The notes beneath the pieces were generated by a model. The model was not told the DNA's origin, did not search any database, and saw only the letters and a program-made list of their open reading frames with translations. A stretch of 64,000 nucleotides of DNA from the NCBI RefSeq assembly GCF_022346185.1, contig NZ_JAKRMS010000003.1:34712-98711 (forward strand), given 5' to 3'. This stretch comes from Cellulomonas sp. ACRRI. GTDB lineage: Bacteria; Actinomycetota; Actinomycetes; Actinomycetales; Cellulomonadaceae. The translations under genes were made by a program, and so were the position numbers. Positions 14,894 to 22,450 of the stretch are shown here, in pieces. The first letter of the stretch is position 1, and every line of letters begins with the position of its first letter.

Positions 14894-16029
14894 GCCGCGC
14901 ACCGTGGCGGGGCTGGGGGGTCGCCCTCCGGCTGAGCGTCGCGCTCTCGGCGGTCACGCTGGTCACCGTCGCGACCGCCGGGCTGGTCGCCTCGCTGATC
15001 GGGCCCGGGATCTTCCACGAGAACCTGTTGCAGCACAACGAGGACGCGTCCGACGACGCGACCGAGCACGCCGAAGCGGCGTTCGGCACGGCTGGCAGCG
15101 TCTCGCTGGGCGCGGCCCTGCTGCTCGCGCTGCTCGTGTCCTCGGTGTTGAGCATCTGGATCGCGGGGCGAGTGACCCGGTCGCTGCAACCGATCGTCGC
15201 GGCCGCCGGGAGCGTGGCGCGTGGGGTGTATGACCGCCGGGTTCCCGTCCCGGGGTTGGGCGCCGAGTTCGACGACGTCGCGACCGCGATGAACGCGATG
15301 TCCGAGCGCCTCGAGCACGTCGATGGCACCCGCCGCCGGCTGCTGGCGGACCTGGCCCACGAGATGCGCACGCCGCTGGCCACCCTGACCGTGTATGTCG
15401 ACTCGATCGAGGACGGGCTGCGGGACCCTGACGCCGCGACGCTGCAGGTGCTGCGCGACCAGGTGAACCGGCTGAGCCGGCTCGCGGAGGACGTCTCGGC
15501 GGTGTCACTCGCCGAGGAGCGGCGCCTGCCGCTGCGCCTCGCGGACGCCGCCCCGGAGGACCTGGTGCGCGCCGCGGCCGCTGCGGCCAACCCTGCCTAT
15601 GCCGCCAAGGGCGTGTACCTCCAGGTCGACACCGCGGCCCGCGCCCCGGCAGTCGTCGTGGACCGCGACCGCATCGGGCAGGTCCTGGCCAACCTTCTGG
15701 ACAACGCGCTGCGGCACAGCGACCCCGGAGCCGCCGTCGTCGTGCGGGTCCGCGCCGAGCGGGACGCCGTCGCCATCGGCGTGCACGACACGGGCGACGG
15801 CATCGCCCCGGAACACCTGTCCCACGTGTTCGACCGGTTCTACCGGGCCGACGCGGCCCGCGACCGGGACCACGGTGGCTCAGGGATCGGGCTGACGGTG
15901 AGCAGGGCGTTCGCGGAGGCACACGACGGATCGTTGGAAGCCGCCAGCCCCGGCGCCGGGCAGGGCGCCACCTTCACGCTCCGGCTACCCGCACGGCGGG
16001 CACGAGCCGGCGCAGACAGCGCCAGATGA
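14890..16029 (+). CDS. Sensor histidine kinase, CopS-like (system 1)
   Basis: The 379-residue kinase has two membrane helices enclosing a short extracytoplasmic loop (GPGIFHENLLQHNEDASDDA, then TEHAEAAF), a HAMP domain, an H-box (LADLAHEMRTPLATL), and N, G1 and G2 boxes (NLLDNALRHS, DTGDGI, GGSGIGLTVS). The loop pattern FHE-L-Q-N followed by an E/H-rich helix is repeated in the second kinase (FHEHLVQAN...DLHIEEAF), suggesting the same His/Glu ligand set for a metal. ATGA coupling joins it to the regulator. The next CopR-type box overlaps its stop. Confidence 0.9.
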   Translation: MSRAPWRGWGVALRLSVALSAVTLVTVATAGLVASLIGPGIFHENLLQHNEDASDDATEHAEAAFGTAGSVSLGAALLLALLVSSVLSIWIAGRVTRSLQPIVAAAGSVARGVYDRRVPVPGLGAEFDDVATAMNAMSERLEHVDGTRRRLLADLAHEMRTPLATLTVYVDSIEDGLRDPDAATLQVLRDQVNRLSRLAEDVSAVSLAEERRLPLRLADAAPEDLVRAAAAAANPAYAAKGVYLQVDTAARAPAVVVDRDRIGQVLANLLDNALRHSDPGAAVVVRVRAERDAVAIGVHDTGDGIAPEHLSHVFDRFYRADAARDRDHGGSGIGLTVSRAFAEAHDGSLEAASPGAGQGATFTLRLPARRARAGADSAR

Positions 16030-16046
16030 AGGAACGCTGAAGGCGC
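16027..16046 (+). promoter_or_regulatory. CopR-type box E with promoter
   Basis: TGAAGGAAC, then GC, then TGAAGGCGC. TACCGT (16081-16086) starts exactly 35 bp from the box edge. The transcript would start near 16092, 30 nt before the M23 peptidase gene. Confidence 0.75.
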
Positions 16047-16121
16047 GCCCCCGCGCCGCTGCGTCGTCGACGCCCCGGCCTACCGTGGTCGCGCCCTCGC
16101 GTTCCACGACAGGAATCCCGC

Positions 16122-17471
16122 ATGCGTCGACCCGTTGCCCGCCCCCCGCGTCTGTGGCGCCGCGCAACCGCGACCCTGGTCGCCGTGGCCGTCCTGGTGG
16201 CTCTCGCCCCCGCAGCGGGCTCAGCTGACGACCTCGACGACCGGCGACGTGCAGCCCAGGAACGCGCTGACGCCGCCCAGCGCCGCGCCGAGGACCTGCA
16301 GGCGTCGATCGAGGGCCTGTCCGCCGACCTCGCGCAGGCCGTCAGCGATCTCGCAGCGACCGAGGCCCGGCTGCCCGCCGCCCAGCAGGAGCTCAGGACC
16401 GCACAGGACGAACTGGCCGGCGCCGAACGGCGCGCCGAGCTCGTGCAGGCCCGCCTCGTCGACGCCACGGACCAGCGCGACAGCATCAGCGCCGACCTGA
16501 CCGAGAACGCCGCACGCGACCAAGACGTCCGGGACAGCATCGGCCAACTCGCGCGCCAGGCGTACCAGGGCGGGGGTGACATGTCCGCCATCGCGGTGGT
16601 CCTCGACGCCCAGAGCGTCGATGACTTCAACCGCCGCTACCAGGCCGCCGCGACCGCGCAGCGCGCCCAGCGCGAGCTCGTCCAGGAGCTTGCCGACCTC
16701 GCCGGCGACGCCCGGAACGCACAGACCCGTCTGACCGCCGTCACCGATCGGATCGGCGAGCTGAAGGCCGAGGCCGAGGCCGAGGTTGTGCGCGCCGACC
16801 AGGCTCGCGCCGCCGCAGCGACGCGTGAGCAGGAGATCGAGGACCTGATCGCCGACCAGCGCTCAACCCAGCAGCGCCTAGCCGGCATGAAGAACCAGGC
16901 CGAAGCCGAGCGCGCCCAGGTCGAGAGCGACCGCGCCGCGGTCGAGCAAGAGCTCGCCGGCATCATCGCCGAGCAGCAGCGCGCCGCCGCAGCCAAGCCG
17001 GCGCCCGCGGCGCCCGGCGCACAGCAACCGGCCGCGCCCCCGCCGCCCTCCAACGGCGCGGGTGCGATCTTCGCCAACCCGACCTCGATCAACCCGATGT
17101 ACGTCACGTCCAGCTACGGCATGCGGCTGCACCCGATCCTTGGGTACACGCGCCTGCACGCCGGGATCGACCTACGCACCTACTGCAACACCCCGCTGTA
17201 CGCCCCGCGCGACGCGACCGTGCAGTGGGCGCAGCGGCGCGGGACGTTCGGCAATCAGGTGATGCTGAACTACGGCACCGTGAACGGTCAGCCGATGATG
17301 AGCAGCTCGAACCACCTCACGAGCTTTGCCGTGTCGACCGGTCAGCAGGTGCGCCGGGGCGACCTCATCGGTTACTCCGGCAACACGGGCCTGTCTGGTG
17401 CCTGCCATCTGCACTTCGAGGTGTACGTGAACGGTTCCACCGTCGACCCCGCACCGCTGCTGGGGCGGTGA
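16122..17471 (+). CDS. Secreted coiled-coil M23 (LytM) peptidoglycan endopeptidase
   Basis: The 449-residue protein has a signal peptide (cleaved near PAAGSADD) and a long coiled coil at about residues 38-285, typical of EnvC/RipA-type autoinhibitory regions. A Pro/Ala linker follows, then an M23 domain at about 310-449. Zinc ligands are in RLHAGIDL (H-x3-D) and CHLHFEVYVNG (HxH). Cysteines in TYCNTP and GACHLHF could form a disulfide. The second copy at 34140-35561 has a nearly identical catalytic domain and a similar coil. Downstream genes overlap (TlpA-like, then CtaG), so hydrolase and redox genes share one CopR-type promoter. Confidence 0.9.
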   Translation: MRRPVARPPRLWRRATATLVAVAVLVALAPAAGSADDLDDRRRAAQERADAAQRRAEDLQASIEGLSADLAQAVSDLAATEARLPAAQQELRTAQDELAGAERRAELVQARLVDATDQRDSISADLTENAARDQDVRDSIGQLARQAYQGGGDMSAIAVVLDAQSVDDFNRRYQAAATAQRAQRELVQELADLAGDARNAQTRLTAVTDRIGELKAEAEAEVVRADQARAAAATREQEIEDLIADQRSTQQRLAGMKNQAEAERAQVESDRAAVEQELAGIIAEQQRAAAAKPAPAAPGAQQPAAPPPPSNGAGAIFANPTSINPMYVTSSYGMRLHPILGYTRLHAGIDLRTYCNTPLYAPRDATVQWAQRRGTFGNQVMLNYGTVNGQPMMSSSNHLTSFAVSTGQQVRRGDLIGYSGNTGLSGACHLHFEVYVNGSTVDPAPLLGR

Positions 17472-18064
17472 CCAGGATGCGTACTGCTCTCCGCGCAGCG
17501 GCACTTGTCGCTACTGCCGTTGTGGCGCTGGCCGGGTGCGCCCCGTCCGAGACCACGGGCGCGAGTGTGCCGAACCAGGGCTACGTCTCCGGCGACGGCA
17601 GCGTCCAGACCTGGGACGTCGACGAACGGGGCGAGCCGGTCGCGGTCACCGGCACGACGTACCAGGGCGAACAGGTCGACACTGCGGACTGGCTCGGGCA
17701 GATCGTGGTGCTCAACACCTGGTACGCCGCGTGCCCGCCGTGCCGGAGCGAGGCGCCGACGCTCGCCGCGCTCGCCCGCGACCGCGCAGACGACGGCGTT
17801 CGTCTGCTCGGGATCAACGTCGAGGACGCCGCGGGCGCGGCGCTGGCGTTCGAGCGCACCTTCGACATCCCGTACCCGTCGATCGACGACTCCGGGGGCA
17901 CGGCGGTCAGCGCCCTGTCGGGGACCATCCCGCTCCAGGCCGTTCCCACCACCGTGATCCTCGACCGCCAGGGACGAGTCGCCGCACGAATCGTCGGCCT
18001 CGCCGAGGAATCCACCCTCGGCGCCGTCGTCGACGACGTCGTCGCCGAGTCAGGTGCGCCGTGA
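17468..18064 (+). CDS. TlpA/ResA-like lipoprotein thioredoxin
   Basis: The protein of about 195-198 residues has a lipoprotein signal peptide with lipobox LAGC. A thioredoxin/TlpA domain follows with active site CPPC in NTWYAACPPCRSEAPTL and the cis-proline in QAVPTTVILDRQG. Such lipoproteins reduce apocytochrome c cysteines or copper-site cysteines of oxidase subunit II. A GTG at 17468 overlaps the M23 stop (GTGA); an alternative ATG is at 17477. With CtaG next, the pair points to cytochrome oxidase maturation under copper control. Electrons probably come from a CcdA protein in the island (inference). Confidence 0.9.
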   Translation: MTRMRTALRAAALVATAVVALAGCAPSETTGASVPNQGYVSGDGSVQTWDVDERGEPVAVTGTTYQGEQVDTADWLGQIVVLNTWYAACPPCRSEAPTLAALARDRADDGVRLLGINVEDAAGAALAFERTFDIPYPSIDDSGGTAVSALSGTIPLQAVPTTVILDRQGRVAARIVGLAEESTLGAVVDDVVAESGAP

Positions 18065-18083
18065 CCGGGCGCCGCGACACCTG

Positions 18084-19052
18084 ATGCTCCCCGCGGACTT
18101 CTCAGGGCCGGCTCGGATCCCGACCGTCCCGCCGGGTATGGCCTCCTACCTCGCGCCGTGGATCCAGCCGGTTCCCGTGCTGCCGGTGATCGCCGTGCTT
18201 CTCGGTTCCGCCTACGTCATCGGCGTCATCCTGCGGCACCGCAGCGGGCACCGGTGGCCCGTGAGCCGGACGCTGTCGTTCCTCGGCGGGTGCGTCGTGC
18301 TGCTGATCGTCACCGGGGCAGGCGTCGAGGGCTACGGCTACGAGATGTTCTCGGTCTTCATGTTCCAGCAGCTCACCTTGATGATGTTCGTCGCTCCCCT
18401 GCTGGTGCTCGGCCGACCGGGCACTCTGCTCCTGCACGCGGCCCCGCATCACGGACCGGGCCGGGTGCTCCTGGTCGGGGCGCGCCGCGCGCTGCGGTCG
18501 CCGATCGCCGCCGCAGCGTTGCACCCGGCAGTCACGGTGCCGCTGTTCCTGCTCGCGTTCTACGGCCTGTACCTAACCGACGCCGCCGGTGTTGTGCTGT
18601 CCTCGTGGTCCGGGCACACGGCCCTGGAGGTGGCGCTCCTCGTCGCGGGCGTGCTGTTCGCGGCCCCGGTGCTGTCGCGTGACCCGCTACCGCGTCGACA
18701 GAGCCACGCCGGGCGTGCGCTGGACGTGGCGGTGGAGATGCCGCTGCACGCGTTCTTCGGGGTCGTACTGATGATGGCGACCATGCCCGTGGTCACGGCG
18801 TTCGGGCACCCGCCAGCTAGTTGGGGGGTGGACTTGGTCACCGACCAGCAGACCGCCGGTGCCTTGGCCTGGTCCTACGGGGAACTGCCCACGCTGATCG
18901 TGCTGCTCATCGTCTTGTCCCGCTGGCACCGTGAGGAGACGGTCAGCACCGCGCTGCGCGACCGCCGCGCAGACAGGGACGGCGACGTCGAGCTCGACGC
19001 CTACAACGCCTACCTCGCCGGTCTCGCCGCCCGCGACCGGCGCACCACCTGA
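18084..19052 (+). CDS. CtaG/Caa3-type cytochrome oxidase assembly protein (CopD-like)
   Basis: The 322-residue multi-pass membrane protein matches the caa3_CtaG family. Features seen are an early ASYLAPWIQPVPVLPV segment, helices with MFVFQQ-like and APLLVLGRP features (FMFQQLTLMMFVAPLLVLG), and a late SHAGRALDVAVEMPLHAFFGVVL region with His/Met residues. A charged C-terminal tail ends RDRRTT. Family members help assemble the copper centres of cytochrome oxidase, and fused relatives take up copper next to CopC. The start at ATG 18084 is chosen over a GTG at 18054 with a poor ribosome-binding site. It follows the TlpA-like gene closely, and copC follows after 71 bp. Confidence 0.85.
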   Translation: MLPADFSGPARIPTVPPGMASYLAPWIQPVPVLPVIAVLLGSAYVIGVILRHRSGHRWPVSRTLSFLGGCVVLLIVTGAGVEGYGYEMFSVFMFQQLTLMMFVAPLLVLGRPGTLLLHAAPHHGPGRVLLVGARRALRSPIAAAALHPAVTVPLFLLAFYGLYLTDAAGVVLSSWSGHTALEVALLVAGVLFAAPVLSRDPLPRRQSHAGRALDVAVEMPLHAFFGVVLMMATMPVVTAFGHPPASWGVDLVTDQQTAGALAWSYGELPTLIVLLIVLSRWHREETVSTALRDRRADRDGDVELDAYNAYLAGLAARDRRTT

Positions 19053-19123
19053 GCGACCCGTCCCGCCGGGTCCCCGTTCCGAACCACGTCCACTAGCAAC
19101 CGCGCCACCCCGAGAGGTCCGAC

Positions 19124-19801
19124 ATGCACCACGTCCCCACGCCCACGCCGCTGCGCCGACGGTCGGTGGCCCGCCTCGCGCTGATCCCGGTGCTCGCCCT
19201 CGCAGCGTTTGCCGTGTCCACCGGTCCGGCCGCCGCGCACTCGGGGATGACGGGCTCGGATCCTGCGGACGGCGCAACGGTCGATGTCGCGCCCGACGCC
19301 GTCTCGCTCACGTTCAACGAGGCACCGCAGGCGCTCGGTACCGAGGTCGCGGTGGTTGGTCCCGATGGAGCGCGCGTCAGCGAGGGCGTAACCACGGTCG
19401 CCGACGTCACGGTCACCCAGGCCCTGTCCGCGACTCGACCTGCCGGGACCTACGTGATCCAGTGGCGGGTGACCTCTGCCGACGGGCACCCGCTGTCCGG
19501 TGAACTCACGTTCACGGCCTCGGCCGGTACCGGCGTCCAGGCGTCGGTCGACGAGGGATCCACCCATCCAGAGCCGGAACCGATCCAGGAGACCACCGCA
19601 CCGAGCGCCGAGAACACTGCAGAGACCGCCGCGCCGAGCGGCATGGACGAGGAGGAGATCTCCTGGCAGTGGGGCCCGACCTCGATCATCGCCCTGGTCG
19701 CGATCGCTGCCGCAGCCGGCGCACTCGTCGTGGTCGCGCTGCGCCTGCGCCGACGCAACTTCGGGACCCGGGGCGAGGACCTGGAGCACGGCGACCGGTG
19801 A
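19124..19801 (+). CDS. copC: CopC-domain copper-binding protein
   Basis: The 225-residue protein has a signal peptide ending PAAA before HSGMTGSDPADG. The mature N-terminal histidine is the first Cu(II) ligand in CopC proteins. The CopC beta-barrel (about residues 38-130) ends with TSADGHPLSGELTFT, which holds the second conserved Asp/His pair. An acidic linker and a C-terminal membrane helix (SIIALVAIAAAAGALVVVAL) followed by a basic tail anchor it outside. CopC binds Cu(II) in the periplasm or wall space and works with CopD/CtaG-type membrane partners, consistent with ctaG just upstream. Confidence 0.92.
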   Translation: MHHVPTPTPLRRRSVARLALIPVLALAAFAVSTGPAAAHSGMTGSDPADGATVDVAPDAVSLTFNEAPQALGTEVAVVGPDGARVSEGVTTVADVTVTQALSATRPAGTYVIQWRVTSADGHPLSGELTFTASAGTGVQASVDEGSTHPEPEPIQETTAPSAENTAETAAPSGMDEEEISWQWGPTSIIALVAIAAAAGALVVVALRLRRRNFGTRGEDLEHGDR

Positions 19802-19803
19802 TC

Positions 19804-19823
19804 CCAGCTTAGTCGGATCTTCA
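19804..19823 (-). promoter_or_regulatory. CopR-type box F (weaker second half)
   Basis: On the minus strand it reads TGAAGATCC, then GA, then CTAAGCTGG. It lies upstream of the FliL-like gene on the plus strand. GACGAT (19856-19861) at 33 bp is a candidate -10. Confidence 0.55.
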
Positions 19824-19909
19824 TCAGCCGGCCCCTCACCGACGGACCTGCCAGGGACGATCCAGTCGCTGCACCGCACCGCGCGCGTGCCAGCAGCGAG
19901 GAGGGGCGC

Positions 19910-20416
19910 ATGCCCGAACAGCGAATCATCGGTTCCAGCAGCAGGATCGGTGGCCAGCGACCATCATCGTCGGCGAGCACCGACTCCCAGCCCACGCCCG
20001 CGCCCGTACCGACACCGGCCAAGCGCAGCAGACGCACCCTCGTGCTCGTCGCGATCCTCGTCGCCGTGGCGGGCGTGGCCTGGTACCTGCTTCGCGGGAA
20101 CGCTGCATCGGAAGCGGAACCGGCGGAAGTCGAGCTCGGCACCGTGCAGGCGGTCGAACCGATCAGCATCAACCTCGCGAACGGCCGCTACCTGCGTCTG
20201 GGCCTCGGCCTGCAGCTCACCGCCGAGGTGGCCGAGGACGTCGACACCGTCAAGGCGCTGGATCTCGCGATCGCGTTGTTCTCCCAGCGGTCGATCGACG
20301 AGCTGAACACCCCCGAGGGCAGGGACGCACTCAAGAACGAGCTCGCGACCCAGCTGACCGAGGTCTACGAGGGAGAGGTCGTCGACGTGTACTTCAGCAA
20401 CTTCGTCTACCAGTGA
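19910..20416 (+). CDS. Orphan FliL-like membrane protein
   Basis: The 168-residue protein has a cytoplasmic Ser/Thr/Pro-rich tail, one membrane helix (TLVLVAILVAVAGVAWYLL) and a FliL-type periplasmic domain. That domain shows the family pattern: AVEPISINLANGRYLRLGLG, then regular helices DVDTVKALDLAIALFSQRSI and ELATQLTEVYEGEVVDVYFS, ending in FVYQ. FliL surrounds flagellar stators and belongs to the SPFH/stomatin-like fold group. No other flagellar structural gene is in the window, and this copy sits behind a CopR-type box, so a non-flagellar envelope role is likely (inference). GAGGAGGGG precedes the ATG. Confidence 0.85.
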   Translation: MPEQRIIGSSSRIGGQRPSSSASTDSQPTPAPVPTPAKRSRRTLVLVAILVAVAGVAWYLLRGNAASEAEPAEVELGTVQAVEPISINLANGRYLRLGLGLQLTAEVAEDVDTVKALDLAIALFSQRSIDELNTPEGRDALKNELATQLTEVYEGEVVDVYFSNFVYQ

Positions 20417-20436
20417 CCGCCCCCGAGACCCTGCCG

Positions 20437-20456
20437 GAGTCTTCATCGAACCTCAA
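20437..20456 (-). promoter_or_regulatory. CopR-type box G with promoter
   Basis: Minus strand: TTGAGGTTC, then GA, then TGAAGACTC. TACGGT (20491-20496) on the plus strand starts exactly 35 bp away and would drive the Lnt gene at 20583. Confidence 0.75.
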
Positions 20457-20582
20457 CCACCGCCGGCGGTCCGTGAGAGCACCCAGCGCTTACGGTGAGA
20501 ACACCCCGCGGCGGTAGCGCTCGATGGATCCGAGCCCCCCGCCGCCGCGGGGCCCATCCGTCGTTTTCCCGCCCCAGGAGCC

Positions 20583-22184
20583 GTGCCGGACATGCCTGCC
20601 GTGCTCCCGGCCGCGACGGCGAGCACGGTCGAGACGGGCAAGGTCACTCGGCCAGTTCGGGCGTTGCTGTGCGCCGCGGCGGGAGGGGCGCTGACCAGCG
20701 CAGCGTTCCCTGAGCGCGGATGGTGGCCGGTGGCCTTCGCCGGGATCGGCGTTCTCGTCCTGGCATCTCGCCGCCTCGGCGTGGGGTCGACTGCGCTCGT
20801 CTGGTTCGGGTGGGCAGCGGCGTTCTTCCTGCCCCATCTGAGCTGGGCGCGCGAAGCAGCGGGACCGCTCGCGTGGGTCGCGCTGTCGGTTCTCGAGGCC
20901 GCCGTGGTCGCGGTCACCGGGATGGCGTGGTCCCTGGCCCGGCGGGCGGCGTTCGTCGTGAGGGTTCCCGGCCTGGGTGCGGTGGTGTTCGCTTCCGTGT
21001 GGGTCACCGGCGAGCAGGTCCGGTCGGTGCTGCCGTTCGGCGGCTTCCCATGGGGACGTCTTGCCTTCTCACAGGTCGACGGCCCGCTGCTGCCGATCGC
21101 GTCGCTAGCCGGTGCACCCGGACTGTCGTTCGCCGTCGCCCTCGGCGGGTACGCGCTGTCCGCGGTCCTGCTCGCGGCGAGGCACCGTCAGCCACGCCGG
21201 GTGGTGACCGTGATCGCGGCAACCGCCGCGGCGCTGACGCCGGGAACATTCAATGCGCTTCCGACGCAACCGGAGACGGGCGAGCTGCGGCTGGGCGCCG
21301 TCCAGGGGAACGTCCCCGAAGACCCGGGACGAGGCCGTGCCCGCGAGGTGCTCGACAACCACGTCGAGGGAACACGCGCGGTCGCCGGCAGGCAGTCCGA
21401 GCCGCTGGACCTCGTGGTCTGGCCCGAGAACGCCACCGACATTGACCCGCGGACCGACGCGGGCGCGGCGGCACGTGTCCAGGACGCCGCCGACTCGGCC
21501 GGGGCGCCCGTGCTGCTCGGGGCAATGAGGTACGAACCGGACGCCCGGTACAACGACGTCCTCGTGTGGGACCCGGCGTCGGGACCGGTGGCCGCGTACA
21601 CCAAGCAACGACCGGCGCCATTCGGCGAGTACATCCCCCTGCGAAGGTTCGTCCGCCTGTTCTCGACGGAGGTGGACCGGGTTGCGGTCGACATGGTCGC
21701 CGGCCAGGAGCCCGCGCTGCTGCCCGTGCCCTCGACCCGGCTCTCGCGAGACGTCCTCGCCGCGACCGTCATCTGCTTCGAGGTCGCCTACGACGACGTC
21801 GTGCGCGACGCAGTGCGGCGGGGTGCGGAGATACTCCTGGTCCCGACGAACAACGCCTCCTTCGGGCGCACCGCCCAGTCCACGCAGCAACTGGCGATGA
21901 CGCGGCTACGGGCTGTGGAACACGGCCGAGCGGCCGTCCAGATCTCCACCGTCGGGGTGAGTGCGATCATCGCGCCTGACGGAACAATCCTCGACCGTAC
22001 GTCCCTGTTCACCAGCGACACGATGACCGAGCGTCTGCCGTTGCGGACGACACTCACGATCGCCGATCGTCTTGCGGATGCCCCGACCGTGGCTGCGTGG
22101 ATCCTGTCGTTCGGGGCAGTCACTGGTGGTCTCGGACGAGTCGGTAGATGCCGTCGGAAGCCGAACGGACCAGGCGAAGACTGA
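20583..22184 (+). CDS. lnt: Apolipoprotein N-acyltransferase (Lnt)
   Basis: The 533-residue protein has a multi-helix membrane N terminus and a nitrilase-like domain. The catalytic Glu is in LDLVVWPENATDID, the Lys in YTKQRPAPFGEYIPL and the Cys in ATVICFEVAYDD. Lnt adds the third acyl chain to bacterial lipoproteins. The GTG start at 20583 has CCAGGAG upstream. An extra Lnt under a CopR-type promoter fits with the several lipoproteins of the island (TlpA-like, CueP, DUF305), whose maturation it could alter. A strong bidirectional hairpin at 22383-22436 ends the transcript. Confidence 0.93.
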   Translation: MPDMPAVLPAATASTVETGKVTRPVRALLCAAAGGALTSAAFPERGWWPVAFAGIGVLVLASRRLGVGSTALVWFGWAAAFFLPHLSWAREAAGPLAWVALSVLEAAVVAVTGMAWSLARRAAFVVRVPGLGAVVFASVWVTGEQVRSVLPFGGFPWGRLAFSQVDGPLLPIASLAGAPGLSFAVALGGYALSAVLLAARHRQPRRVVTVIAATAAALTPGTFNALPTQPETGELRLGAVQGNVPEDPGRGRAREVLDNHVEGTRAVAGRQSEPLDLVVWPENATDIDPRTDAGAAARVQDAADSAGAPVLLGAMRYEPDARYNDVLVWDPASGPVAAYTKQRPAPFGEYIPLRRFVRLFSTEVDRVAVDMVAGQEPALLPVPSTRLSRDVLAATVICFEVAYDDVVRDAVRRGAEILLVPTNNASFGRTAQSTQQLAMTRLRAVEHGRAAVQISTVGVSAIIAPDGTILDRTSLFTSDTMTERLPLRTTLTIADRLADAPTVAAWILSFGAVTGGLGRVGRCRRKPNGPGED

Positions 22185-22382
22185 TCTGGGGGCGATGCCG
22201 AGGAGCGCCGGCCCGTGGACTGTGGCGTCGGCGCGGGCCAGCGCTCTCACGGTGAGGCGCTCAGCGCCGTCCGGTCATGACCTGCGCGCTGAAGGCCCAG
22301 AACCGGCAGCGCCTACCCCGCACAGCAGTCGGGTGCGGGGTCAAGTCCCGTCTGTCCTGAAGTGGCTCGTCCCGTCGCCAGC

Positions 22383-22436
22383 ATCTTCGGTGTTCCCCGC
22401 GGCGGACACCGGGTCGTGGCGGGGAACACCGAAGAT
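22383..22436. terminator. Bidirectional terminator hairpin
   Basis: Perfect 18-bp arms (22383-22400 and 22419-22436) surround an 18-nt loop between convergent lnt and the P1B ATPase gene. Confidence 0.85.
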
Positions 22437-22450
22437 CAGGGCCGGACGGG

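Noticed and set aside
22325..22362. A stretch resembling the T-arm and 3' end of a tRNA (GTGCGGGGTCAAGTCCCGTC)
   Set aside because: No matching acceptor 5' strand, D-arm or anticodon arm was found upstream and no CCA follows. It could be a chance match or an old integration scar.
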